Source: Deinococcus arcticus
GTDB taxonomy: Bacteria; Deinococcota; Deinococci; Deinococcales; Deinococcaceae
DNA length: 64,000 nucleotides
Assembly (NCBI RefSeq): GCF_003028415.1
Contig: NZ_PYSV01000012.1
Span: 78,891 to 142,890 of the forward strand
Reading direction: 5' to 3'
Shown: piece by piece, positions 16,420-25,567 of the stretch
Numbering within the stretch: the first letter of the stretch is position 1
Layout of the letters: each line of letters starts with the position of its first letter
Notes under the pieces: generated by a model
The model's input: the letters and a program-made list of their open reading frames with translations, nothing else
What the model was told of the DNA's origin: nothing
Database searches by the model: none
Position numbers and translations under genes: made by a program

Positions 16420-16756
16420 CGGCGTATGGTGGCATGGCGCTCGGGGATTGGGCGCCAGCTTTCTGTGCCTCATACGGATTCCGTCTGTAAAGCCCACAAT
16501 CCGGAACAGAACCGGATTGCTAAGTACGTTGCACCTCACGTTACGACTTTGCAGGAGAGCACCGCAAAGTCTCCACTCCCGGTGCAACGTACTTTTTTCG
16601 ATACTCGCTCCGCTCGGTTGATCTAAAGATCAACAGCGAGCTACTTAACTCCACGCCTGGAACCCATTTTTCTCCTCGCTCCGCTCGGATTTCATCCGGC
16701 AGAATGCTGGATTCAATCGGAGTCCGTCTCAGAAGGGTTGGCAGAAGGTTTTCGCG
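16420..16756. other. Repeat-filled intergenic region
   Basis: No gene. It contains dispersed repeat copy A (16521-16648). On the left is TACGGATTCCGTCTG (about 16468) followed by the palindrome AATCCGG-aacagaa-CCGGATT (16498-16518). On the right is a CGGATTTCATCCGG...CGGAGTCCGTCTC segment (about 16687-16731). The flanks resemble the GGATTCCG/CAGTCCGT words in the tandem repeat block at 33432-33862. Confidence 0.55.
16521..16648 (+). repeat. Dispersed structured repeat, copy A
   Basis: 128 bp. Outer stem AAGTACGTTGCACC / GGTGCAACGTACTT (14 bp, perfect) encloses an inner stem GACTTTGC / GCAAAGTC around the loop AGGAGAGCACC, and is followed by a T run. A second hairpin follows: CTCGCT...AGCGAG with inner GTTGATC / GATCAAC. 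Same family as 20514, 28319 and 63746. Confidence 0.9.
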
Positions 16757-17539
16757 TCAGAACCTCTGAATAAACGTCTTCCAGCCGTCGAAAGTGCGCC
16801 GTGTGTCCTGGTTGGCCAGGCGAATCTGCACAATCTGGGCGTTGGTGGGGTCGGCGCGGCCCGCCGCCTTGAAGGCGCGGCGGATCAGGGCGGCGAATTC
16901 GGCTTCGTTGCCGGCGGCCAGCACCCAGTCCTGGGCGGCGCGCATGACCTCCTGGTAGGTGGTGCCGTTGGCCTTGATATTGGCCTGCCAGTACGTCAGG
17001 TCGGCGGTGCTGGCCGTGCGGCCCAGGCTGCGCATGAACGCCGCGCGAATCAGGCCCTCGCGGGCGCCGTCAATCTGGGGGTCTTGCAGGTAGGTGCGGG
17101 TAAAGGCCAGCAGGCTGCTGTAGGTGCTGTCGGGTTTCTGTGCCAGCTTGCCCAGCAGTTTGAAAAAGGGATTGTTCGGGTGCGGGGTGCCGCCCATCGC
17201 ATCGAAAAAGACGCGCCGGGTCAGGTCGGTCAGGATGGCGGCCGCGCCGGGGGCATGCAGGTTGCGGGTGAGTTCGGCGCGCACCTGGTTTTCCTGGGTC
17301 GCGCTCAGAGCGTCGTCGCGGTAGCCGCGCGTGGCCCACAGGCTGCGCTCCTGCACACTGCTGGGGCGCCCCAGCACCTCGCGGTAGATGGCGTCCACCT
17401 GTCCGTTCGTGGCCAGGCCCCCCGTGGCCTCCAGGCTGCAGATGAACAGAAAGCAACTGGCCCCGGCGGGTGCCAGCGTGGTCAGGGTCAGGGCGCCAAG
17501 GGCGGTCAGTGCCGCGCGGCGAAGGCTCTGGGTGTTCAT
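16757..17539 (-). CDS. Secreted DUF4214-like repeat protein
   Basis: 260 aa with a Sec signal peptide (about residues 1-28, ending near APAGA). The mature part contains two DUF4214-like helical units: IYREVLGRPSS..RSLWATRG around 52-75 and IRAAFMRSLGRTAS..YWQANI around 160-185. A weaker third unit (IRRAFKAAGRADP..) lies near the end. Similar modules occur in S-layer and exported surface proteins. ATG 17539 has TACCCT on the minus strand (17546-17551), 6 nt upstream, so it is leaderless. Function unknown. Confidence 0.75.
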   Translation of the reverse strand: MNTQSLRRAALTALGALTLTTLAPAGASCFLFICSLEATGGLATNGQVDAIYREVLGRPSSVQERSLWATRGYRDDALSATQENQVRAELTRNLHAPGAAAILTDLTRRVFFDAMGGTPHPNNPFFKLLGKLAQKPDSTYSSLLAFTRTYLQDPQIDGAREGLIRAAFMRSLGRTASTADLTYWQANIKANGTTYQEVMRAAQDWVLAAGNEAEFAALIRRAFKAAGRADPTNAQIVQIRLANQDTRRTFDGWKTFIQRF

Positions 17540-17579
17540 GGCGGCAGGGTACAGGTGGGGGCGTTGCGTGGGCGTTTCG

Positions 17580-17594
17580 TGGAAGGACCTTCCA
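17580..17594. promoter_or_regulatory. Palindrome in the divergent promoter region of the Rrf2 regulator
   Basis: TGGAAGGACCTTCCA is a perfect 15-bp palindrome lying 35 bp upstream of the TACACT -10 of the Rrf2 gene and 40 bp from the divergent secreted-protein start. It is a candidate operator for the adjacent regulator or another factor. A near-repeat TATCCGGGTTTATCGGGG lies immediately before the -10. Confidence 0.4.
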
Positions 17595-17640
17595 GGAAAC
17601 CCTTACGGTCTATCCGGGTTTATCGGGGTACACTGGGGCC

Positions 17641-18099
17641 ATGTGGGTGTCCACCAAAGCGCAATACGGGCTGCGCGCCCTGATCGAGATCGCGCGGCGG
17701 GGCGGCGAGGCTGTGCCCCTCAAAGACGTCTCGGAACGCCAGGGCATCAGCCAGCATTACCTGGAACAGATTGCCAGCAACCTGCGCCGCGCCGGCTTTA
17801 TTCGCAGCATTCGCGGCGCGCACGGCGGGTACCGTCTGGCCCGGCCGCCGCACGAGATCAACGCCTATGACGTGGTGACCGCCATGGAAGGCAGCATCGC
17901 CCCGGTGTCGTGCGTGGAAGATGACCACGTGTGCGAGAGCCAGAATGTCTGCGGCACCCAGAGCCTGTGGCACCGCGTGGACGCCGCGCTGCGCGAGGTG
18001 CTGGGCGGCACCACCCTGGCTGATCTGATGGTGGAAAGCGAACGTCAGCAGCATGCGCGGCTGGTGCAGCTGGAGGGCAGTTACCCCCATCCGGGTTGA
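17641..18099 (+). CDS. Rrf2-family transcriptional regulator with three cysteines
   Basis: 152 aa winged-helix regulator. The N-terminal domain (KAQYGLRALIEIA, then the recognition helix GISQHYLEQIASNLRRAGF, wing RGAHGGYRL) is typical of Rrf2/IscR. Cys91, Cys98 and Cys104 have nearly the IscR cluster spacing (6 and 5 residues between, against 5 and 5), which suggests an Fe-S sensor. The IscR fourth ligand position is Gln in GTQSLW. Leaderless: TACACT at 17629-17634, 6 nt before ATG. No isc or suf genes are nearby, so the regulon is unknown. Confidence 0.88.
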   Translation: MWVSTKAQYGLRALIEIARRGGEAVPLKDVSERQGISQHYLEQIASNLRRAGFIRSIRGAHGGYRLARPPHEINAYDVVTAMEGSIAPVSCVEDDHVCESQNVCGTQSLWHRVDAALREVLGGTTLADLMVESERQQHARLVQLEGSYPHPG

Positions 18100-18165
18100 T
18101 GGTTGAAGGGAGATGGTTGATGGAATGGCTTAAGTCCCTCCATCAACCATCCACTATCTTCCCTG
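18100..18165 (+). terminator. Word-repeat hairpin after the Rrf2 gene
   Basis: 13-bp perfect stem GATGGTTGATGGA (18112-18124) with 18139-18151. The left arm is a reiterated GGTTGAT word (GGTTGATGGTTGAAGG...). The same word is used at 5442-5516. The right arm ends just before the pyrD -10. Confidence 0.65.
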
Positions 18166-18166
18166 T

Positions 18167-19258
18167 GTGTACCGCTCGCTGCTGAAACCGCTGCTCTTCC
18201 ACCTCGACGCTGAAGACGCCCACCACCTCACCCTGGCGGGTCTGGAAGCCGCCTCAAAGGTGCCGCTGTGGCCACAGGCGGCGCGTGCCCTGACGGTGCC
18301 GGGCGGCGCGGCGCTGGCGCATAACCTGTGGGGACAGACCTTCGCCTCGCCCGTGGGGCTGGCGGCGGGCCTGGACAAGAACGGGGTGGCGGTGCCCGCC
18401 TTCAGCGCGCTGGGCTTTGGGTTTATAGAAGTGGGCACGGTGACGCCCCAGCCGCAGCCAGGCAACGACCGCCCCCGGCTGTTTCGCCTGCCCCCTGACG
18501 AGGCGCTGATCAACCGCATGGGCTTTAACAACGGCGGCGCGGCGGCCCTGTATGCCCGCCTGGATGCCCTGGGCGCCCGCCCGGCGCCTGTCTGGGTGAA
18601 TATCGGCAAGAACAAGGCCACGCCCAACGAGGCCGCCGCGCAGGACTACCGCCGCTGTGTGGCCGCCCTGCAAGGGGTGGCCGACGCCTTCGTGGTCAAT
18701 GTCAGCAGCCCCAACACGCCGGGCCTGCGCGCCCTGCAGGCCGCCGATGAGCTGGGCGCCCTGGTGCGCGAGGTGCTGGATGAAGTGGAGGCGGGCCGCG
18801 TGCGCACCACCCGCCGGCCCCCCGTACTGGTGAAGCTGGCCCCCGACCTGCACCCCGCCGACTTTGAGGCCAGTGTGGACGCGGTGGTGGGCGCCGGCGC
18901 GGCAGGCCTGATCATCAGCAACACCACCCTGGCGCGGGATGGCCTGAGTCACCCTGCCCAGAACGAAGCCGGCGGTCTGAGCGGGCGCCCCCTCACGGCA
19001 CGGTCCACCGAACTGGTGCGCGAGGCCTATCGCCTGACCAGGGGCCGCGTGCCTATCGTGGGTGTGGGCGGTATTTTCACTGCCCAGGACGCCTATGACA
19101 AGATTCGCGCCGGAGCCAGCCTCGTTGAAGTGTATTCCGCCCTGATCTACCGGGGCCCGGGCCTTGTGCGCGAACTGAACACCGGCCTGACCGAACTGCT
19201 GCGCCGCGATGGCGTGGGCCACGTGACAGAGGCAGTGGGGATGGACGTTACAGGTTAA
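18167..19258 (+). CDS. pyrD: Dihydroorotate dehydrogenase (quinone), class 2
   Basis: 363 aa membrane-associated flavoprotein that oxidises dihydroorotate to orotate with electrons to menaquinone. The N-terminal hydrophobic/amphipathic extension (YRSLLKPLLFHLD) marks class 2. Conserved blocks: GLAAGLDKNG, INRMGFNNGGA, NVSSPNTPGLR with the catalytic Ser of the class 2 loop, ISNTTLAR and GVGGIFTAQDA. GTG start 18167 is preceded by TATCTT (18155-18160) at 6 nt, so it is leaderless. Confidence 0.95.
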   Translation: MYRSLLKPLLFHLDAEDAHHLTLAGLEAASKVPLWPQAARALTVPGGAALAHNLWGQTFASPVGLAAGLDKNGVAVPAFSALGFGFIEVGTVTPQPQPGNDRPRLFRLPPDEALINRMGFNNGGAAALYARLDALGARPAPVWVNIGKNKATPNEAAAQDYRRCVAALQGVADAFVVNVSSPNTPGLRALQAADELGALVREVLDEVEAGRVRTTRRPPVLVKLAPDLHPADFEASVDAVVGAGAAGLIISNTTLARDGLSHPAQNEAGGLSGRPLTARSTELVREAYRLTRGRVPIVGVGGIFTAQDAYDKIRAGASLVEVYSALIYRGPGLVRELNTGLTELLRRDGVGHVTEAVGMDVTG

Positions 19259-19311
19259 AGGTAGACGGTGAACAGCTGTTTCCATCAACTGTCAACTGTT
19301 CGCCATCAACC
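19259..19311. terminator. Degenerate word-repeat hairpin between pyrD and the exporter gene
   Basis: Imperfect stem GGTGAACAG / CTGTTCGCC, with reiterated GGTTAAAGGT and CATCAACTGTCAACTG words, filling the gap between two converging stop codons. A weaker member of the word-hairpin set. Confidence 0.5.
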
Positions 19312-19632
19312 CTAATGTCCGCTCGTCGCCTTCAGGCCCACAATGGCCACCACCATCAGCACCATGAAAAAGAGGCGCGGCGCGGTGGCGGGTTCCTGAA
19401 ACAGCACGATGCCCAGAATGGCCGCGCCCACCGCGCCGATACCCACCCAGACGCCATACGCCGTACCGATAGGCAGCGTTTTGGCCGCCAGCCCCAGCAG
19501 GCCCATGCTGGCCACCATGCTCAGGAGGGTCAGCGCCGTGGGCAGGGGCCGGGTAAAGCCCTCCGTGTATTTCAGGCCAATGGCCCAGCCAATCTCCAGC
19601 AAACCTGCGATCACCAGCAACATCCATGCCAT
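19312..19632 (-). CDS. SMR-family guanidinium exporter (Gdx/SugE type)
   Basis: 106 aa with four membrane helices. Membrane Glu13 (GLLEIGWAIGLKYTEGF) is the universal SMR proton/substrate residue. The WAIGLKYT motif is the SugE/Gdx form rather than the EmrE form. It probably exports guanidinium in exchange for protons as a dual-topology dimer. The guanidine-III riboswitch in its leader supports this strongly. RBS GGAGGTG lies close before ATG 19632. Confidence 0.93.
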   Translation of the reverse strand: MAWMLLVIAGLLEIGWAIGLKYTEGFTRPLPTALTLLSMVASMGLLGLAAKTLPIGTAYGVWVGIGAVGAAILGIVLFQEPATAPRLFFMVLMVVAIVGLKATSGH

Positions 19633-19655
19633 GACGAGACACCTCCACTGTGCTC

Positions 19656-19699
19656 TGCGCCGTCTTGTCGTGACCGGGTACGGCGGGGCTCTCGTCCGG
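19656..19699 (-). promoter_or_regulatory. Guanidine-III (ykkC-III) riboswitch aptamer
   Basis: On the minus strand the leader reads CCGGACGAG, a short variable stretch, CGCCGTACCCGGTC, ACGACAAGACGGCG. These are the conserved blocks of the guanidine-III class, including the CCGG:CCGG pairing and the CGCCGT / ACGGCG stem with the ACAAG segment. The 3' end is about 10 nt from the GGAGG of the exporter gene, so control is probably at translation. A TATACT -10 at 19728-19733 puts the start of the RNA about 20 nt before the aptamer. Confidence 0.92.
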
Positions 19700-19953
19700 A
19701 ATCGGCCCGCTGGGGGCGATTGAAACCAGTATAGGCGGCCTGTGTAAGCAGGAAAGGAGAGGGGTGTAAGGGCGGCGTGAGCCACGGCGGCAGACCTTGA
19801 AGCGGGCGGCGCGGCGATGTCAAAGGTGGTGCAGGGGGCAGTCTCTACCGCAACCAGCGGGGACACACGGGCTGTGTGCCCCCGCCGCTCACCGGATCGG
19901 GAGCGCGTTCGCCCGGCGCGTTCACGGCGCGGCGCTCTTTATTGCTCGCCGGG

Positions 19954-20151
19954 TCAGTGTGTCTGGGGCGTCCAGTCGGAATGCAGACTGGGCACGCAGG
20001 CAATGGGCATGGGCGCCCGGCCAGAGACGGGGCAGGCGCCCACTGCAGCGCCGTCGCCCAGGGCCGGCTGAGCCGGACGGGCGAACGCCGCCCCCACCAC
20101 CACCGCCAGCAGACCTGCCGCCAGGGCCACACGCCGAGAAACACGAACCAT
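19954..20151 (-). CDS. Small secreted protein
   Basis: 65 aa. Signal peptide MVRVSRRVALAAGLLAVVVG with likely cleavage near AFA; the mature part has two Cys (GACPVSG, PIACVP). A TATCCT box on the minus strand (20157-20162) lies 5 nt before the ATG, matching the leaderless pattern used elsewhere here. No family recognised. The 320 bp between this gene and the exporter hold the riboswitch and promoter only. Confidence 0.5.
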   Translation of the reverse strand: MVRVSRRVALAAGLLAVVVGAAFARPAQPALGDGAAVGACPVSGRAPMPIACVPSLHSDWTPQTH

Positions 20152-20278
20152 GCCGCAGGATACGCGGCGCGGCCTGCGGGCGTTCCCCGGTGTGGGCGTT
20201 CCCGGACGGCCAAGGCGCCTTGAGCCGGGCCGGGCCGCGTTCAAATGGGCCTGTGCCAACCTGGAGAGAGGAGATCCC

Positions 20279-20452
20279 ATGACTGACCTTCACAACGGCG
20301 CCCAAACCCCCGTCAGCGACCCCGAACGGCCCAGCCAGGATGCAGGCCAGCCACAGACGAACCACGAACAGCAGGACAAGGGCCCGCCAGCCCCCGCTGA
20401 CCCGGGCACGCACGGCCGCCCCAGCGACGACAGCGACCCCGGCCACAGCTGA
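20279..20452 (+). CDS. Small hydrophilic disordered protein
   Basis: 57 aa, rich in Asp, Gln, Pro, Ser and Asn, with no hydrophobic core, so probably intrinsically disordered. Supported by a Shine-Dalgarno (GAGAGGAGATCCC before the ATG) and by a strong terminator that begins at the stop codon. A similar small protein (20659-20859) is encoded on the other strand. Function unknown. Confidence 0.6.
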   Translation: MTDLHNGAQTPVSDPERPSQDAGQPQTNHEQQDKGPPAPADPGTHGRPSDDSDPGHS

Positions 20453-20507
20453 GCAGTGCAAAAGCCCCACCGACCTTCACTGCGCCGGTGGGGCTTTTGC
20501 ACTGCTC
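20451..20507. terminator. Very long perfect terminator hairpin
   Basis: 22-bp perfect stem (20451-20472 with 20486-20507; core AAAAGCCCCACCG / CGGTGGGGCTTTT) with a 13-nt loop. The stop codon of the 57-aa gene overlaps its first bases. The core has CTTTT on either strand, so it can act in both directions. Confidence 0.85.
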
Positions 20508-20513
20508 TGGCTT

Positions 20514-20662
20514 TAAGGACGTTGCACCTCACGTTGCGACTTTTCAGGAAAGCACTGAAAAGTCTCCACTCCCGGTGCAACGTCCTTTTTTCGATACTCG
20601 CTCTGCGGCGCAGCTGTTCCAGCCCGCTCGGTTGATCTAAAGATCAACAGCGAGCGACTTAG
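20514..20662 (+). repeat. Dispersed structured repeat, copy B (long form)
   Basis: 149 bp. Outer stem AAGGACGTTGCACC / GGTGCAACGTCCTT and inner stem GACTTTTC / GAAAAGTC, both changed in pairs relative to copy A. It carries a segment of about 20 bp (CTGCGGCGCAGCTGTTCCAG) missing from copies A and C but present in copy D. Its last bases supply the TAA stop of the minus-strand gene at 20659. Confidence 0.88.
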
Positions 20663-20859
20663 CTGGGGCCCTTCGTGGCCGGGTCGAGACCGGGCCGTTC
20701 GCCCTCGGCGTCGCTTTTCACGCCCTGAGCGGCTTCGGCGTCATTCATCTGGGCGCCGGGTTCCTGGCGATCACCCCGGCCGGGCTTGGCGTTCAGGTCG
20801 GTGGCCTGCTGCTCGGTCAGGTCGGTGCCCATACTGGGGTCATTCGGGTTCTGGGTCAT
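20659..20859 (-). CDS. Small hydrophilic disordered protein
   Basis: 66 aa, Asp/Asn/Gln/Gly/Pro-rich with no hydrophobic stretch. It resembles the 57-aa product at 20279 in composition and in its MTD/MTQ start, but I cannot align them convincingly. The stop codon lies in the end of repeat copy B. Start ATG 20857-20859; no strong RBS or -10 seen. Confidence 0.45.
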   Translation of the reverse strand: MTQNPNDPSMGTDLTEQQATDLNAKPGRGDRQEPGAQMNDAEAAQGVKSDAEGERPGLDPATKGPS

Positions 20860-20974
20860 GCCCCAGCGTGCCGCGCCCGCATGGCGCGCCGGTGAGAGGG
20901 TGGTCAAGATGGGGGCAGCCCTTGCGCGGGGCAAGTGCGGCGGGACGCGGCGCTCGGCCCTGTTAGGGTAAGGA

Positions 20975-21196
20975 ATGACTGCATCTCTGGAACGTTTGGC
21001 CGTGGCCACCGCGATGTACCTTGCCCGTCTGGAATACGGCCAGTTGCGCACGCAGGCCGCGCCGCTGGACCCCGAAAGCGCCTCGGCGCGGGCCATTGAC
21101 GTGGCGGCGGCCTTTCTGGCCCAGGCGGGCTTGCCGGGCAGCTTCACCCTGAACGAGGAACAGGAGCTGTACGAACTGCTGCGCGGCACCGAGTAG
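20975..21196 (+). CDS. Small conserved-looking helical protein
   Basis: 73 aa with a predicted all-helical profile ([18 protein letters not shown], then [14 protein letters not shown] and [11 protein letters not shown]). TAGGGT (20964-20969) lies 5 nt before ATG, consistent with leaderless expression. The thioesterase gene follows after 89 bp with its own TACACT box (21231-21236). Function not recognised. Confidence 0.6.
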   Translation: MTASLERLAVATAMYLARLEYGQLRTQAAPLDPESASARAIDVAAAFLAQAGLPGSFTLNEEQELYELLRGTE

Positions 21197-21285
21197 ACCC
21201 CAGGTGGGGAACCGCCGGGCGCCGCGCCTGTACACTCACCCCTGACCGCCTGCCGCGCCCGGCAGGCATAACAGGGAGAAACAAG

Positions 21286-21725
<440 letters not shown>

Positions 21726-21729
<4 letters not shown>

Positions 21730-22346
21730 CCGACCCTTTCTCGCCCCTGCTGCACCTGACTCTGGTGCGCCACGCGCTGACCGACTGGAACGGCGCCGGG
21801 CGCTGGCAGGGCTGGACCGACACCCCGCTGGGCGAGGCAGGCGAGGCCCAGGCCCTGAAACTGCGCGCCCGGCTGGCGGGGCGCACCTACGACGAGGTGC
21901 ACAGCAGCGACCTGAGCCGCGCGGCGCGCACCGCCGAACTGGCGCTGCCGGGCGCCCCCATGATCCTGGACGTGCGCCTGCGCGAACTGCTGTTTGGCGA
22001 CTTCGAGGGCGTGACCACCGACGAGGTGCTGCACGACCCCCGCTACGCCGAGTGGCAGCGCGACCCCTGGCAATTGGCGGCCCCCGGCGGCGAGAGCCTG
22101 GACGAGGTGGCTGCCCGCATGTGCAACTGGGCCGAAGCCCTACCTGGCGGGCGCATCATCGCCTTTTCGCACGGCGCCGCCATCCGCGCGCTGCTGTGTG
22201 CCCTGTTCGGCTGGCCGGCCACCCCGCAGCCCGGGTACGTGCTGCCCTTTCCCTATCAGCTGTCCCACACGGGCCTGACCATCCTGACCCGCGTGGAGGG
22301 CCGCTGGACCCTGCTGACCTACAACGACCACGCGCATCTGGAGTGA
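21726..22346 (+). CDS. Histidine phosphatase (phosphoglycerate mutase-like)
   Basis: 206 aa. The phosphate pocket is visible: catalytic His in [10 protein letters not shown] (RHA instead of RHG), Arg in [12 protein letters not shown], Glu in ELLFGDFEG and the second His in [10 protein letters not shown]. Family members include cobalamin-pathway CobC and broad phosphatases; no cobalamin gene is nearby, so the substrate is unknown. Translationally coupled to the thioesterase. Confidence 0.88.
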
Positions 22347-22474
22347 AGGGAGGGCCATGAGCCATGAGCTGTGGGCCATGGGCATTCAGGCGCCTCCCTG
22401 TTCCCCCTGCCAGCGGCCAGCGCCGACTTGCCTCCAGCCTCTCCTCATGGCTCAGAGCCCATAGCCCATAGCCC
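22347..22474. terminator. Word-repeat hairpin between converging phosphatase and uvrA2
   Basis: The left arm is built of GGGCCATGAGCCATGAG and GTGGGCCATGGGC; the right arm of CTCATGGCTC, AGCCCATAG and AGCCCATAGCCC. The arms are complementary in blocks around a GC-rich core. Same design as 52261-52454 but a different word from the GGTTGAT elements. Confidence 0.6.
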
Positions 22475-24709
<2,235 letters not shown>

Positions 24710-24818
24710 CGCTCTCCCTCCTGCCTCCAGCGTCTCTGAGCCAGATGTGAAAATGCCCCACGGTGAGCCTTCATCGGAGATTTAACTTCGTGCCTTCAGG
24801 GAGGCGGCATATCACTGC

Positions 24819-25052
24819 TCAGAGGGGCGCGCAGCGGCAAACTCGGGCGAGCGTGCTCTCAGGGCCGCCTTGATGTCCGGCCGCGTCATGCGCGCCGCAG
24901 CGCGAGTGGCGAACACAGTGCCTCGTACCGGAAACGGTGCTGTGCTGTTCTGAACCGTTGGCCTGGGGGAGGGGCGAGGCCCTTAGGCAGTCGTCCAGCC
25001 GTTTGCCCAGGGCTCGAATGGACTGCGTGGGGCGCCGGGAGAGCAGGGTCAT
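24819..25052 (-). pseudogene. Possible disrupted gene divergent from MarR
   Basis: ATG 25052 has an excellent Shine-Dalgarno (AAAAGGAGG, 7 nt spacing) and lies next to a MarR-type palindrome, so the start looks real. The first 26 residues (MTLLSRRPTQSIRALGKRL...) look protein-like. Further on this frame becomes Cys/His-rich and unlikely, while a neighbouring frame gives a plausible C-terminus (FPVRGTVFATRAA, then MTRPDIKAALRARSPEF) ending at 24812. I read it as a frameshifted or internally deleted target gene of MarR; a genuine 77-aa protein is the alternative. Confidence 0.35.
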
Positions 25053-25064
25053 ACGGGCCTCCTT

Positions 25065-25082
25065 TTGACAGCGTGCTGTCAA
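25065..25082. promoter_or_regulatory. MarR operator palindrome 1
   Basis: TTGACAGCGTGCTGTCAA: perfect 8-bp arms with a 2-bp centre. It lies just upstream of the divergent RBS and may overlap a -35 (TTGACA). Confidence 0.7.
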
Positions 25083-25101
25083 GTGGGCCAGCGTACCCGT
25101 T

Positions 25102-25119
25102 TTGACAGTAGGCTGTCAA
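25102..25119. promoter_or_regulatory. MarR operator palindrome 2, overlapping the -10
   Basis: TTGACAGTAGGCTGTCAA, near-identical to palindrome 1 and 37 bp from it. It covers the TAGGCT -10 of the marR gene and ends 3 nt before the ATG, an ideal autorepression site. Confidence 0.7.
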
Positions 25120-25122
25120 GCA

Positions 25123-25554
25123 ATGCCACTGACCCCCGCTGCCGCTGCCTTCTCTGATCTGGTGGTGCAGGTGCTGCGGCTGAGCGGCCTGCTGCTGGCC
25201 GCCGGCGACCGGCTGACGGCCCCTAGCGGCCAGACCAGCAGCCGCTGGCAGGTGCTGGGATGTGTGGACCATGGGCCCCAGAGTGTAGCGGCCATTGCCC
25301 GCACCCTGGGCCTGACCCGCCAGAGCGTGCAGCGCACGGCGGACCTGCTGGTGGGAGACGGCCTGGCCGCTTACGAACCCAACCCTGATCACCGCCGCGC
25401 CAAGCTGCTGCGCCTGACCCTGGAGGGCCAGCGCGTGCTGAGTGTCATTGAAGAGGCCCAGGCCACCTGGGCCAACCGGGTGGCGAACGGGCTGGACGAG
25501 GCGGCGCTGAAGGACGCGGCGGCGGTGCTGGCCGCCGTGGAACGGGTGCTGTAG
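25123..25554 (+). CDS. MarR-family transcriptional repressor
   Basis: 143 aa winged-helix dimer. The DNA-binding part is VAAIARTLGLTRQSVQRTADLLVGDGL followed by the wing YEPNPDHRRAKLLRLT with the invariant Asp-x-Arg. An upstream in-frame TTG (25102) lies inside the operator palindrome and is rejected in favour of ATG 25123, which has a TAGGCT -10 8 nt before. Its targets are probably itself and the divergent remnant at 24819-25052. Confidence 0.9.
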   Translation: MPLTPAAAAFSDLVVQVLRLSGLLLAAGDRLTAPSGQTSSRWQVLGCVDHGPQSVAAIARTLGLTRQSVQRTADLLVGDGLAAYEPNPDHRRAKLLRLTLEGQRVLSVIEEAQATWANRVANGLDEAALKDAAAVLAAVERVL

Positions 25555-25567
25555 GCGCAAGGCAGCC

